NCBI GenBank assembly: GCA_015060975.1
Contig: SUXI01000008.1
Location: 1-64,000 of the forward strand
DNA from: Bacteroidales bacterium
Lineage (GTDB): Bacteria > Bacteroidota > Bacteroidia > Bacteroidales > Muribaculaceae
Direction of reading: 5' to 3'
Length of the DNA: 64,000 nt
Shown: positions 32,710-40,703 of the stretch, one piece after another
How the letters are laid out: every line of letters begins with the position of its first letter
How positions within the stretch are numbered: position 1 is the first letter of the stretch
The notes under the pieces: generated by a model
The model's input: only the letters and a program-made list of their open reading frames with translations
The model's database searches: none
What the model was told of the DNA's origin: nothing
Translations under genes and position numbers: made by a program

Positions 32710-33999
32710 TTAGTTTTGTTCTAAAGATTTTAAACGTAGAGTCATTGCCATTTTGTGAGCGTGTAAATCCTCGTTTTCAGCCATCACTTCCACTGCTCGA
32801 CCTATTGAGGCTATACCTTGAGCAGTGAGTTCTTGGAACGTGATTTTCTTTGTGAAACTATCGAGATTTACACCGCTATATGTGCGAGCGTAGCCCGAGG
32901 TAGGGAGAGTGTGATTCGTGCCCGATGCATAGTCTCCGGCGCTTTCGGGAGAGTAGGGACCAACAAATACTGAACCGGCATTTTTTACTTTGGCGGCCAA
33001 TCCCCAAGCGTTGCTATGGTTGATGATGAGGTGTTCGGGAGCATAGCAGTTTGAGAAGTCCATCACTTCTTCATCGTCGTGCAATAATATCATTCGGCTA
33101 TGGCTCAATGATTTTTCCATCATTTCGCGGCGAGGCAGCACGTTTAGTAATCTTTCTATTTCAATAGGTAATTGCTCAAGAAGCTTTTCTGAGGCAGTTA
33201 CCAATATCGATTGGCTATCGGGGCCATGTTCGGCTTGTGAGAGAAAATCTGATGCAACAAATGAAGCATCGGCATTTTCATCGGCAATTATCAGCACCTC
33301 AGACGGGCCGGCAGGCATATCTATAGCCACGTTGCTTTCGCACACTTGGCGTTTTGCCTCGGTGACAAATCGGTTGCCGGGACCGAATATCTTATACACA
33401 GCCGGAATGGTTTCGGTGCCGTATGCCATAGCAGCAATGGCTTGCGCTCCACCGGTTTTGAATATTTGTTTTACTCCGGCCACGTTTGCTGCATAAAGTA
33501 TAGCTGGATGTACCTTGCCATCTTTTCCTGCGGGAGTACAGAGGATTATCTCCTCACATCCGGCAATTACGGCAGGAATAGCGAGCATCAACACGGTTGA
33601 AAATAGGGGTGAGTTACCTCCGGGAACGTATAATCCCACCTTAGTGATAGGCACCTGGCGTTGGATACATTTCACACCGGGAGCCGTGATAACTTCTACC
33701 TCGGTAGCTTGCGCTTTGTGGAACGCCTCGATATTTTTTCGAGCAGTTTCTATGGCCTCTTTTAATTCATCGCTCACGAGCATTGAGGCTTCGGCTATCT
33801 CTTGATCGCTTACTGCGAGAGAGTCGAGCAATGCACCGGTAAAACGTTGCTCATATTCTTTTACAGCCGCATCGCCACCTTTAACCACGTTGGCAATAAT
33901 ATCGGCAACAATGGCTTTCACTTCCGATGCTTTATCGGCGAGAGCTCGTTGCGATAATTGTTGCCATTTGTCGGCTGATGGATATTTAATTATTTCCAT
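32710..33999 (-). CDS. hisD: Histidinol dehydrogenase
   Basis: A 429-aa zinc enzyme that oxidises histidinol twice to histidine using NAD. Recognisable blocks are VGLYVPGGNSPLFSTVLMLAIPA, FKTGGAQAIAAMAYGTETI, KIFGPGNRFVTEAKRQV, GPSEVLIIAD, the zinc/catalytic QAEHGPDSQSILVT, and CYAPEHLIIN. It lies 21 bp after hisG. Confidence 0.96.
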   Translation of the reverse strand: MEIIKYPSADKWQQLSQRALADKASEVKAIVADIIANVVKGGDAAVKEYEQRFTGALLDSLAVSDQEIAEASMLVSDELKEAIETARKNIEAFHKAQATEVEVITAPGVKCIQRQVPITKVGLYVPGGNSPLFSTVLMLAIPAVIAGCEEIILCTPAGKDGKVHPAILYAANVAGVKQIFKTGGAQAIAAMAYGTETIPAVYKIFGPGNRFVTEAKRQVCESNVAIDMPAGPSEVLIIADENADASFVASDFLSQAEHGPDSQSILVTASEKLLEQLPIEIERLLNVLPRREMMEKSLSHSRMILLHDDEEVMDFSNCYAPEHLIINHSNAWGLAAKVKNAGSVFVGPYSPESAGDYASGTNHTLPTSGYARTYSGVNLDSFTKKITFQELTAQGIASIGRAVEVMAENEDLHAHKMAMTLRLKSLEQN

Positions 34000-34020
34000 T
34001 TTTGAGTGGTTGAATCATGT

Positions 34021-34887
34021 TTATAAAACCATTTTTTCGATATCAAGGGCGAGAATTCCTTCAGCGCCAACGGCACGGAGTTTGCCGATGATTTCCCAGA
34101 ACCGTTTTTCTTCGAGAACAGTGTGAACCGAACACCAGTCGGCGTTGGCAAGAGGTAACACTGTCGGGCTTTTTATGCCGGGCAACACAGCCAACACCTC
34201 ATCGAGCTTTTCGCGAGGTACATTCATCAAAATGTATTTTTTGCCGTCGGCAGCCTTCACTGCATCGAAGCGGAACAACAACTCATCGAGAATAGCTTGC
34301 TTTTCGCTTGAAAGGGCATTTTTAGACGAACCAATAAGGACTGCTTGGCTTTCGAGAACTTTCTCAACCTCTACAAGGTTGTTGCTCACGAGGGTTGAAC
34401 CCGATGAAACGATATCGAAAATGCCGTCGGCAAGACCGATGCCGGGAGCAATTTCTACCGAACCGGTAATCACATGTATATCAGCATTGATGTTGTTGTC
34501 GTTGAGGAATTTTTTTAGAATCACAGGGTAAGAAGTGGCAATTTTGCGGTTGTTAAACCATTCCACACCATTATATTCTATGCGTTTGGGAATGGCGAGT
34601 GATAATCGACATTTGCTGAACCCAAGATCTTTAATCACTTCAACGGCTTTGTCTTTTTCGAGAACTTCGTTTAGTCCCACAATACCTATATCGGCAGTGC
34701 CCATAGCAACCGATTCGGGAATATCATCATCACGAAGAAATAGAAGCTCTACAGGAAAATTGCGGGATGGTACAAGAAGTGTGCGTTTTACCGAAGTCAT
34801 TTTCACGCCTGCTTCTGATAGCAATTCCATTGTTTCTTCATAAAGGCGGCCCTTTGATTGTACCGCAATTCTAAGTTTTGTTTCCAT
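34021..34887 (-). CDS. hisG: ATP phosphoribosyltransferase, long form
   Basis: A 288-aa HisG of the long type: catalytic domains (about 1-205) plus a C-terminal ACT-like regulatory domain (about 212-288) that binds histidine. Motifs are LRIAVQSKGRLYEETMELL, TADIGIVGLNEVLEK, and the PRPP loop EIAPGIGLADGIFDIVSSGSTL. It catalyses the committed step. It is the first structural gene, downstream of a histidine attenuator, so it should be controlled both by feedback and by attenuation. Confidence 0.97.
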   Translation of the reverse strand: METKLRIAVQSKGRLYEETMELLSEAGVKMTSVKRTLLVPSRNFPVELLFLRDDDIPESVAMGTADIGIVGLNEVLEKDKAVEVIKDLGFSKCRLSLAIPKRIEYNGVEWFNNRKIATSYPVILKKFLNDNNINADIHVITGSVEIAPGIGLADGIFDIVSSGSTLVSNNLVEVEKVLESQAVLIGSSKNALSSEKQAILDELLFRFDAVKAADGKKYILMNVPREKLDEVLAVLPGIKSPTVLPLANADWCSVHTVLEEKRFWEIIGKLRAVGAEGILALDIEKMVL

Positions 34888-34954
34888 CGTTATATGTTGT
34901 CGTTAATTATTATCAATTATACTAAGGAGAAATGTTTAATAAGTTTTCCTCTTT

Positions 34955-34994
34955 AAAAAAGACTAAGCCGGTTACCTTATGAGGAAGCCGGCTT
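34955..34994 (-). terminator. Attenuator terminator of the his operon
   Basis: On the minus strand AAGCCGG (34994-34988) pairs with CCGGCTT (34971-34965), with further pairing inside, followed by AGTC and TTTTTT (34960-34955). It lies 68 bp upstream of hisG and after the leader peptide. Its inner strand 34984-34977 can pair instead with 35039-35032, an 8-bp perfect antiterminator. Confidence 0.87.
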
Positions 34995-35051
34995 GGTATT
35001 TTGTATTATTTAATTCATGATTTTACACATACCTCATAACCATGCTCCCCA

Positions 35052-35099
35052 TTAGAGAACAAGATGATGATAATGATGAAGTGTAACGTTATAAATCAT
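35052..35099 (-). CDS. hisL: Histidine leader peptide (hisL-like)
   Basis: A 15-codon frame encoding MIYNVTLHHYHHLVL, with four His codons in five, ending TAA at 35054-35052. It lies about 25 nt after the predicted transcription start and 57 nt before the attenuator stem. As in the enterobacterial his and phe leaders, ribosome stalling at the His codons when charged tRNA-His is low would let the antiterminator form and transcription continue into hisGDCB. The peptide is too short for gene finders. The His run, position and mutually exclusive hairpins make the call strong. Confidence 0.85.
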   Translation of the reverse strand: MIYNVTLHHYHHLVL

Positions 35100-35128
35100 A
35101 AATTGGTGATTATTTCTAATAATTTTTG

Positions 35129-35160
35129 CAAAGATATAACCTTTTTGTTGCAAATGCAAT
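35129..35160 (-). promoter_or_regulatory. Promoter of the his operon
   Basis: TATCTTTG (35136-35129) is a perfect -7 element; ATTG at 35160-35157 is a partial -33 with a 20-nt spacer. Confidence 0.72.
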
Positions 35161-35380
35161 ACTTTTTGTGGAAAAATGTCAAAAAATGCGGTTGCCCATT
35201 AAAACATCCACATTTTCTCCATATTTCCATAATACTTTTTATTCTGTCCCGGCACTATTTCCTCCTCGGGATATTTTTCCTATCGCTTTGTGTAATAGAG
35301 GGAAGTGTTTCATTATTCTCCACTTGTTAATTTTATTATGGAGGAGCCGTAGTGGAGTAAACAATGTTATAGATGCCAAA
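35161..35380. other. Gene-free spacer between the his promoter and the Skp terminator
   Basis: I see no supported gene or RNA here. The open plus-strand frames that cross it overlap the his leader in antisense and have no family pattern. Confidence 0.45.
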
Positions 35381-35382
35381 AC

Positions 35383-35422
35383 AAGAAGTGTGTCAACTAT
35401 AATTATAATTGACACACTTCTT
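35383..35422 (-). terminator. Terminator of the bamA-skp operon
   Basis: A perfect 14-bp palindrome (35383-35396 with 35409-35422, arms AAGAAGTGTGTCAA/TTGACACACTTCTT), followed on the minus strand by GTTTTGG. It lies 31 bp after the last OmpH gene. Confidence 0.8.
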
Positions 35423-35453
35423 CATATTTATTGAAGTTGTATTTATTGTTCTA

Positions 35454-35957
35454 TTATTTTAATCCTAATTTGAGCTTAACTAATGGTGTAATGTCGGTAA
35501 CATCATTGCCGGTATATATTGCAACACCTTCGGGGAATATTGCAGAAAAACCATTTTCTTGACCGACTGCTTTTATTGCCATCATTATTTTTTCGCGAAT
35601 AGGAGCAATGAGTTTTTGTTGTTGTGATTGGATTTCACGTTCAGCTGTTTGGATAAATTGTTGGTATTTAGTATCCAATTCTTGAATTTCTTGGATGCGA
35701 CGTTGTTTGATTGATTCGGGAGTAGTGGCATCTTTATCTAATTCTTGATACTCGGTGTATTTTTTTTGAAGTTCTTCTTGAAGTTTTTTGATTTCACCGT
35801 CATACATTTTTGCTTTTTCCTGAATTTGTGCTTGAATTTGAGCGGTTTCAGGCATGATTTGGAAAACAGAATCAGTATTTATTACTCCGATTTTTGTTTG
35901 TGCAATAGCACACATTGGAAGCGCAATCATTATTGCGACAAGGATTTTTTTAATCAT
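35454..35957 (-). CDS. OmpH/Skp-family periplasmic chaperone, second copy
   Basis: A 167-aa protein with a signal peptide (MIKKILVAIMIALPMCAIAQ), then TKIGVINTDSVFQIMPE, a long coiled-coil pair of helices rich in Q, E and K (about 45-120) and a return strand near FSAIFPEGVAIY. Skp is a trimeric holdase for unfolded outer-membrane proteins. It lies 65 bp after the first copy and is the last gene of the operon. Confidence 0.92.
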   Translation of the reverse strand: MIKKILVAIMIALPMCAIAQTKIGVINTDSVFQIMPETAQIQAQIQEKAKMYDGEIKKLQEELQKKYTEYQELDKDATTPESIKQRRIQEIQELDTKYQQFIQTAEREIQSQQQKLIAPIREKIMMAIKAVGQENGFSAIFPEGVAIYTGNDVTDITPLVKLKLGLK

Positions 35958-36022
35958 TTTATCGAGATTTTAGTTATAAATTATCGTTGTTTTTGTAAAT
36001 TGTTAATGCAAAGGTAATTTAA

Positions 36023-36538
36023 TTATTTTGAATATCCTAATTTGTCAAGAACTTCATTACTTACGTCTATGCGTGGTGATGCAAATACTATGCTTGTTGA
36101 TGAAGCTCGGTCGAATATCACTTGATAACCACGTTCTTCAGAAACTTTTTTCACGGCATTGTAAATGTCTTCTTGAATGGGCTTAAGCAAACTTTGACGT
36201 TTTTTGCTCATTTCTCCATCTTGCCCAAAGTATTTATTGCGAAGTTCAACCGCCTCTTTTTCTTTGGCGGTTATTTCTTCTTCTTTTTTCTTTTTTTGGT
36301 CATCGGTTAAGAACACCATGTCGGCTTGATAATTCTTATACAAATTTTCGGCTTCTTTGAATTTCGCTTCAACTTCTTTTTGCCATCGTTGAGATAGTTG
36401 ATTTAATTGCTCGTTTGCCATTTCGTATGATGGAATGTTTTTTAGGATATATTCCATATCTACGAGCGCGAATTTTTGGGCAGATGCACAAATTGTGCAG
36501 GCAATCATTATAGTTAATGTTAATGCTAATTTTTTCAT
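36023..36538 (-). CDS. OmpH/Skp-family periplasmic chaperone, first copy
   Basis: A 171-aa protein with a signal peptide (MKKLALTLTIMIACTICASAQ), KFALVDMEYILKNIPSYEMANEQLNQLSQ at the start of the mature protein, a helical arm with a KKKKEEEITAKEKEAVELR stretch and a C-terminal VIFDRASSTSIVFASP strand. A paralogue of the downstream gene; tandem Skp genes after bamA are usual in Bacteroidales. They probably pass clients to BamA. Confidence 0.93.
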   Translation of the reverse strand: MKKLALTLTIMIACTICASAQKFALVDMEYILKNIPSYEMANEQLNQLSQRWQKEVEAKFKEAENLYKNYQADMVFLTDDQKKKKEEEITAKEKEAVELRNKYFGQDGEMSKKRQSLLKPIQEDIYNAVKKVSEERGYQVIFDRASSTSIVFASPRIDVSNEVLDKLGYSK

Positions 36539-36608
36539 AAAACAAGGTATTTAATAATTTATATATTGTTAGACAAATATATCTGAAAAAGGTTTATTGT
36601 AATAAAAA

Positions 36609-39227
36609 TTAAAACTCTTGGCCAAGGATAAAGTGGAAATGGCTACCACCTTTGGCTCCATATACTTTATCGAAACCGTATGCCCAGTCAATACCCATCA
36701 TTCCCACCATGGGCAGATATATGCGCACGCCAAGACCTGCACTGCGTTTTAGGTTAAACGGCGAGAAGTCTTTAACCGAGGTCCACGCATTACCACCCTC
36801 GGCAAAGGCTAACCCATAGATGGTAGTAGTGGGTTGTAGCATGAATGGAAAATGTAGTTCCATGCCAAATCGGGTGTATGCGTAACCTTCTTTGCCCCAA
36901 GGGGTGAATTGTCCATTGTCATAACCTCGCATCCCGATAGTTTCGGTAGCGTAAGTGTAACTTCCTGTCATGCCGTCACCTCCCACATAGAATGTCTCAA
37001 ATGGAGATTTTAGCCACTTGTTATAGCTGCCAAGCAAGCCTATGTCGGCTCGAGTCATAAATACTAAAGTCCATTTGCCGTAAGGGTCGGTAAGAGGAGT
37101 ATATGTGCGAGATTTGAATTTAAGTTTCCAGTATTCAATCCAATGGTATAATTGCTCTTTTGCTTCGGTTGAATTATCTTTATATAGTTTTTCCCAATTT
37201 TTACCCGGATTTAAAAGTGACGCAGGAGGGGTCATCTGGAAGTTTAAAGAGAATGAACTGCCTCGACGAGTGTATAATGGATTATCAATACTATTACGAG
37301 CTAAGGTTAATCCAAGTACGATAGAGTTTGATGTACCATTATTCATATAATATAAATATTCCCAATTCTTGAGGTAATACCAATTGTATGAAAGCTCGGC
37401 TGATAGTGTAAAGTAGTCATCGGGCCAACTCAAACGTTTACCAAACCCCAAAGTGACACCTGCCATTTGAAGTATTTTGTTGGGGTCGTATGCATTTTGA
37501 ATGCTGTTTTGGTAATAGTCTGAGCCATAACCATAGTTATATCCATAGCCACCACCATATAAATATGGATTTGACCAATTGCTATTATAGTATGATGAGT
37601 TTACGCCTGTTTGACGGCTGTAATAAGCCGAAACCGAAAGTGAGTTGGGGCGTTTTCCTCCAAACCATGGGTCTAAGAATGAAATGCTATATGCTTGGTA
37701 GTATTTAGCATTGGTTTGCGCACTGATTGTGAATGTCTGACCTTCCCCTTGCGGAATTATGCCACGGTATGAACTTGGCTTGAATAGGTTTTTAATTGAG
37801 AAGTTGGTGAATTTTAACGCTAATTTACCAATAACACCGGTTTGTCCCCATCCCATAGAGAACTCAATTTGGTCGTTGGCTTTTGATTCGAGGTCGAATA
37901 TAATGTCAACTGTCCCATTTTCAGAGTTGGGCTCAGGGCGTATATCCATATTCTCGGGGTTGAAGTGTCCGGTTTGTGCTATTTCACGGGCTGATCGCAT
38001 TAAGTCGTCTTTACTAAACAATTCCCCTGGCTTAACGCGTAATTCACGGCGAATAACTTTTTCATAAAGACGATCATTACCATTTATTACCACTTTGTTT
38101 ATGCGGGCTTGCGGACCTTCAAACATACGTAACTCAAGGTCGATAGAATCTCCAATAATGTTTTTCTCAATGGGAACAAGTTGGTATAACAGATACCCTT
38201 TATTCATGTAGTAATTTGAAACGGCATCTTCATCTTCAAGCAGGCGCTTGTTTATTAGTTTTTGGTTATAAACCTCTCCCGGGTTGATGCCTAAGAACGT
38301 AGATAAGTCTTGAGTTGGGTAAACTGTATTACCCACCCAGTCAATATTTCTTATATAATATTTTTTACCTTCTTCAACCTTGATATATACATCTACTGTT
38401 TTGTCATCATACTTTGCGACACTGTCAAAGAGTATTTTCGCATCGCGGTAACCTTTCTCGTTATATTTTTGAATTATGCGGTTGAGGTCGTCGGCATAAT
38501 CTGATTTGACAAATTTCTTTTGTTTGAAAAGATTTCTGATGTCTCCTTTCTCGTTTGTTTTTTTCATCGCACTTTTGACATCACGATCGCTAAACATTTC
38601 ATTCCCGTCAATATATATCTTGTGAACTTTAACTTTATCATGCTTGTCGATTTTTATGTCAACAATCATTTCATTTTCTTTTGAAAGGTCTTCGCGTAAA
38701 TCGATTTTAACATCGGCGTTACCAAATCCTTTGTCGTTGAAATATTTTTCAACGATTTTGGTGGTGCGGTTAACAACGTTTTGATTTATTTGGTTGCCTT
38801 TCATGAGTTGAAGGCGTTCTTGTAAGTCTTCTTTTTCGCCCTTTTTGATTCCTATGTAGTTGATTTCCGAAATGCGGGGTTGTGTGCGTAATGCGAGTTC
38901 AATCCACACTTTATCACCGGCGATTTTCTCTATTTTTATTTGTGCTTGCGCAAAAAGCCCTTGACGCATGAGGCGTTTTGCAGCCAAGGAGAGATCTGTG
39001 CCGGGAACTTCTACAATGTCGCCTATCTTCAGCCCTGAATAGCCAATGACAATAAATTCTTCATAGTTTTTGTTTCCTGTAACTTTTATTCCGGCGATTT
39101 CATATCTTTTGGGCATCGCCGAAAAAATAACAGGAGGATTATATATGGTATCAACTTGATTTTGTGCTTTATTTTCTAATGAATAAAAGCAAATCAGTGT
39201 AATTAGTAATAATAGCTTATATCGCAT
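36609..39227 (-). CDS. bamA: Outer-membrane protein assembly factor BamA
   Basis: An 872-aa Omp85 protein. The signal peptide (about 1-21) is followed by five POTRA domains (about 40-440; patterns such as KVHKIYIDGNEMFSDRDVKSAMK and RINKVVINGNDRLYEKVIRRELRVKPGELFS) and a 16-stranded barrel (about 450-872) with MRGYDNGQFTPWGKEGYAYTR as the lid-loop RGF/Y-type motif and a final aromatic HFHFILGQEF. It inserts barrels into the outer membrane. An unusual Tyr/Gly/Asn-rich insert lies in a barrel loop at about residues 535-577. Downstream of uppS by 16 bp. Confidence 0.95.
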   Translation of the reverse strand: MRYKLLLLITLICFYSLENKAQNQVDTIYNPPVIFSAMPKRYEIAGIKVTGNKNYEEFIVIGYSGLKIGDIVEVPGTDLSLAAKRLMRQGLFAQAQIKIEKIAGDKVWIELALRTQPRISEINYIGIKKGEKEDLQERLQLMKGNQINQNVVNRTTKIVEKYFNDKGFGNADVKIDLREDLSKENEMIVDIKIDKHDKVKVHKIYIDGNEMFSDRDVKSAMKKTNEKGDIRNLFKQKKFVKSDYADDLNRIIQKYNEKGYRDAKILFDSVAKYDDKTVDVYIKVEEGKKYYIRNIDWVGNTVYPTQDLSTFLGINPGEVYNQKLINKRLLEDEDAVSNYYMNKGYLLYQLVPIEKNIIGDSIDLELRMFEGPQARINKVVINGNDRLYEKVIRRELRVKPGELFSKDDLMRSAREIAQTGHFNPENMDIRPEPNSENGTVDIIFDLESKANDQIEFSMGWGQTGVIGKLALKFTNFSIKNLFKPSSYRGIIPQGEGQTFTISAQTNAKYYQAYSISFLDPWFGGKRPNSLSVSAYYSRQTGVNSSYYNSNWSNPYLYGGGYGYNYGYGSDYYQNSIQNAYDPNKILQMAGVTLGFGKRLSWPDDYFTLSAELSYNWYYLKNWEYLYYMNNGTSNSIVLGLTLARNSIDNPLYTRRGSSFSLNFQMTPPASLLNPGKNWEKLYKDNSTEAKEQLYHWIEYWKLKFKSRTYTPLTDPYGKWTLVFMTRADIGLLGSYNKWLKSPFETFYVGGDGMTGSYTYATETIGMRGYDNGQFTPWGKEGYAYTRFGMELHFPFMLQPTTTIYGLAFAEGGNAWTSVKDFSPFNLKRSAGLGVRIYLPMVGMMGIDWAYGFDKVYGAKGGSHFHFILGQEF

Positions 39228-39243
39228 AATGTTAGAATGATTA

Positions 39244-39987
39244 TCATTGATTTATTTGCTCGCTTGTCAAGCCATAACGGCGTTCACGCGATTGAAATTG
39301 AATAATGGCATTACAGAAATCATCTTTACTATAATCGGGCCAAAATGTGTCAACTACGCATATCTCGGAGTAGGCAATTTGCCAAAGAAGAAAATTGCTA
39401 ATCCTCATGTCCCCGCCAGTGCGAATGAGTAGGTCGGGATCAGGCATGTCTGAAGTGTTTAGGTGTGATGAAATTGTGTTATCGTCAATTTCATCGGGTG
39501 AAAGCGTTCCGTTTTTTACTTTTTTTGCAATGTTTTTGCATGCGTTGACTATTTCCCATCGAGCAGAATAGCTTAAAGCTAAACATAGGTTAAGTCCGTT
39601 GCAATGTGATGTATCATTAATACACTGGCATAGACGATCGTATGCTTCTTGAGGCATGCGGGTCACATTACCAATCATGCTTAGTCGCACGTTGTTTTTA
39701 ATCAAATCGGGAGTTTCCCGTTCGATAGCGGTGACGATGAGATGCATGAGTGCGTCAACTTCTTCTTTGGGACGATTCCAATTTTCGGTTGAAAAAGTGT
39801 ACAATGTGAGATGTTTAATGCCTATCTCACTTGCTATTTCAGTGATGCGTCTCACGGTGTTGACTCCTTCTACATGTCCGGCAGAGCGATTTAGTTGTCG
39901 CGATTTTGCCCAACGTCCGTTTCCGTCCATGATTATTGCCACATGGATAGGAAGTCTTGTTTTATCTATTTTGTCAATAAGAGCCAT
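39244..39987 (-). CDS. uppS: Isoprenyl transferase (undecaprenyl diphosphate synthase)
   Basis: A 247-aa cis-prenyltransferase: HVAIIMDGNGRWAKSR (catalytic Asp), LTLYTFSTENWNRPKEEV, LALSYSARWEI and the C-terminal PDPDLLIRTGGDMRISNFLLWQIAYSE. It makes the C55 lipid carrier for peptidoglycan and surface glycans. The uppS-bamA pairing is usual in the phylum. It starts 17 bp after the upstream barrel-protein gene. Confidence 0.96.
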   Translation of the reverse strand: MALIDKIDKTRLPIHVAIIMDGNGRWAKSRQLNRSAGHVEGVNTVRRITEIASEIGIKHLTLYTFSTENWNRPKEEVDALMHLIVTAIERETPDLIKNNVRLSMIGNVTRMPQEAYDRLCQCINDTSHCNGLNLCLALSYSARWEIVNACKNIAKKVKNGTLSPDEIDDNTISSHLNTSDMPDPDLLIRTGGDMRISNFLLWQIAYSEICVVDTFWPDYSKDDFCNAIIQFQSRERRYGLTSEQINQ

Positions 39988-40004
39988 AACGTGAAAAGCG
40001 TTTA

Positions 40005-40703
40005 TTATTCGACATAATGACAGGTCTCACAACGTTTGCCAAATTCGTAGGTGATTGATAGATTTAGCTGTGAATACCAGTCGGTGTTTTTTAATACAGA
40101 ACTTTTTATTTGATATAAATCGGTTAAGTTTTCACCATCTATCTTATCTCCCAAAACCTTTGTCATAGAAAACTCTACGCCAAGGTTTATGCGAGGCTTT
40201 AGTTTGTATTTGATGCCTATACCCATGGGGATATTCATGGCAAACGATGACACTCCATCGCAATTGGCAACGGTTGCTCCAACTCCAAGAGATAAATAAG
40301 GAGACCAACGGCGCATTCTTTTATATGTTTCCCCAATTCCGTAGTTGAAGAAGTTGAACTCAAAACGAGCACCTAAATCATAAACCTGAGAAGAAAACTC
40401 ATAATTTATATTGTTTGGAAATTTATCTTCAAAATCAAGAGTGTTGCCACTAAGTGAAGCAGTTGAGAATATCGCGCGTAATGCCAAACGGCTGTTGGCG
40501 ATATATCTAAAAGATGCTCCGGCGCTGAATCCGGGATGTTTGAACATGTTGCTTTCATTGGCATCGCCAAGATATCCACTCAAGCCCAAGTGAACGCCTG
40601 CATCAAATTTATATGATGCAAATTCTTCGGCATTCAGTTTTGAGGTGAAAAATGAAGATAATGTCGCAAGAACAACTAATATGAGATAAAATCGTTTTAT
40701 CAT
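40005..40703 (-). CDS. DUF6089-like outer-membrane beta-barrel
   Basis: About 232 aa from ATG 40703, with a signal peptide (MIKRFYLILVVLATLSSFFTSKLNA) and alternating aromatic strands with GVHLGLSGYLGD, SFRYIANSRLALRA, YDLGARFEFNFFNYG and a C-terminal beta signal region. It resembles the small DUF6089 / PorT-like barrels found upstream of uppS in Bacteroidales. The frame is open further upstream, but ATG 40703 overlaps the previous stop as ATGA and directly precedes the signal peptide, so I use it. Confidence 0.75.
   Translation of the reverse strand: MIKRFYLILVVLATLSSFFTSKLNAEEFASYKFDAGVHLGLSGYLGDANESNMFKHPGFSAGASFRYIANSRLALRAIFSTASLSGNTLDFEDKFPNNINYEFSSQVYDLGARFEFNFFNYGIGETYKRMRRWSPYLSLGVGATVANCDGVSSFAMNIPMGIGIKYKLKPRINLGVEFSMTKVLGDKIDGENLTDLYQIKSSVLKNTDWYSQLNLSITYEFGKRCETCHYVE

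Noticed and set aside
35064-35434. Plus-strand open frames over the his leader
   Set aside because: They read the complement of the His codons (ATG repeats) and cross a terminator; no protein features.
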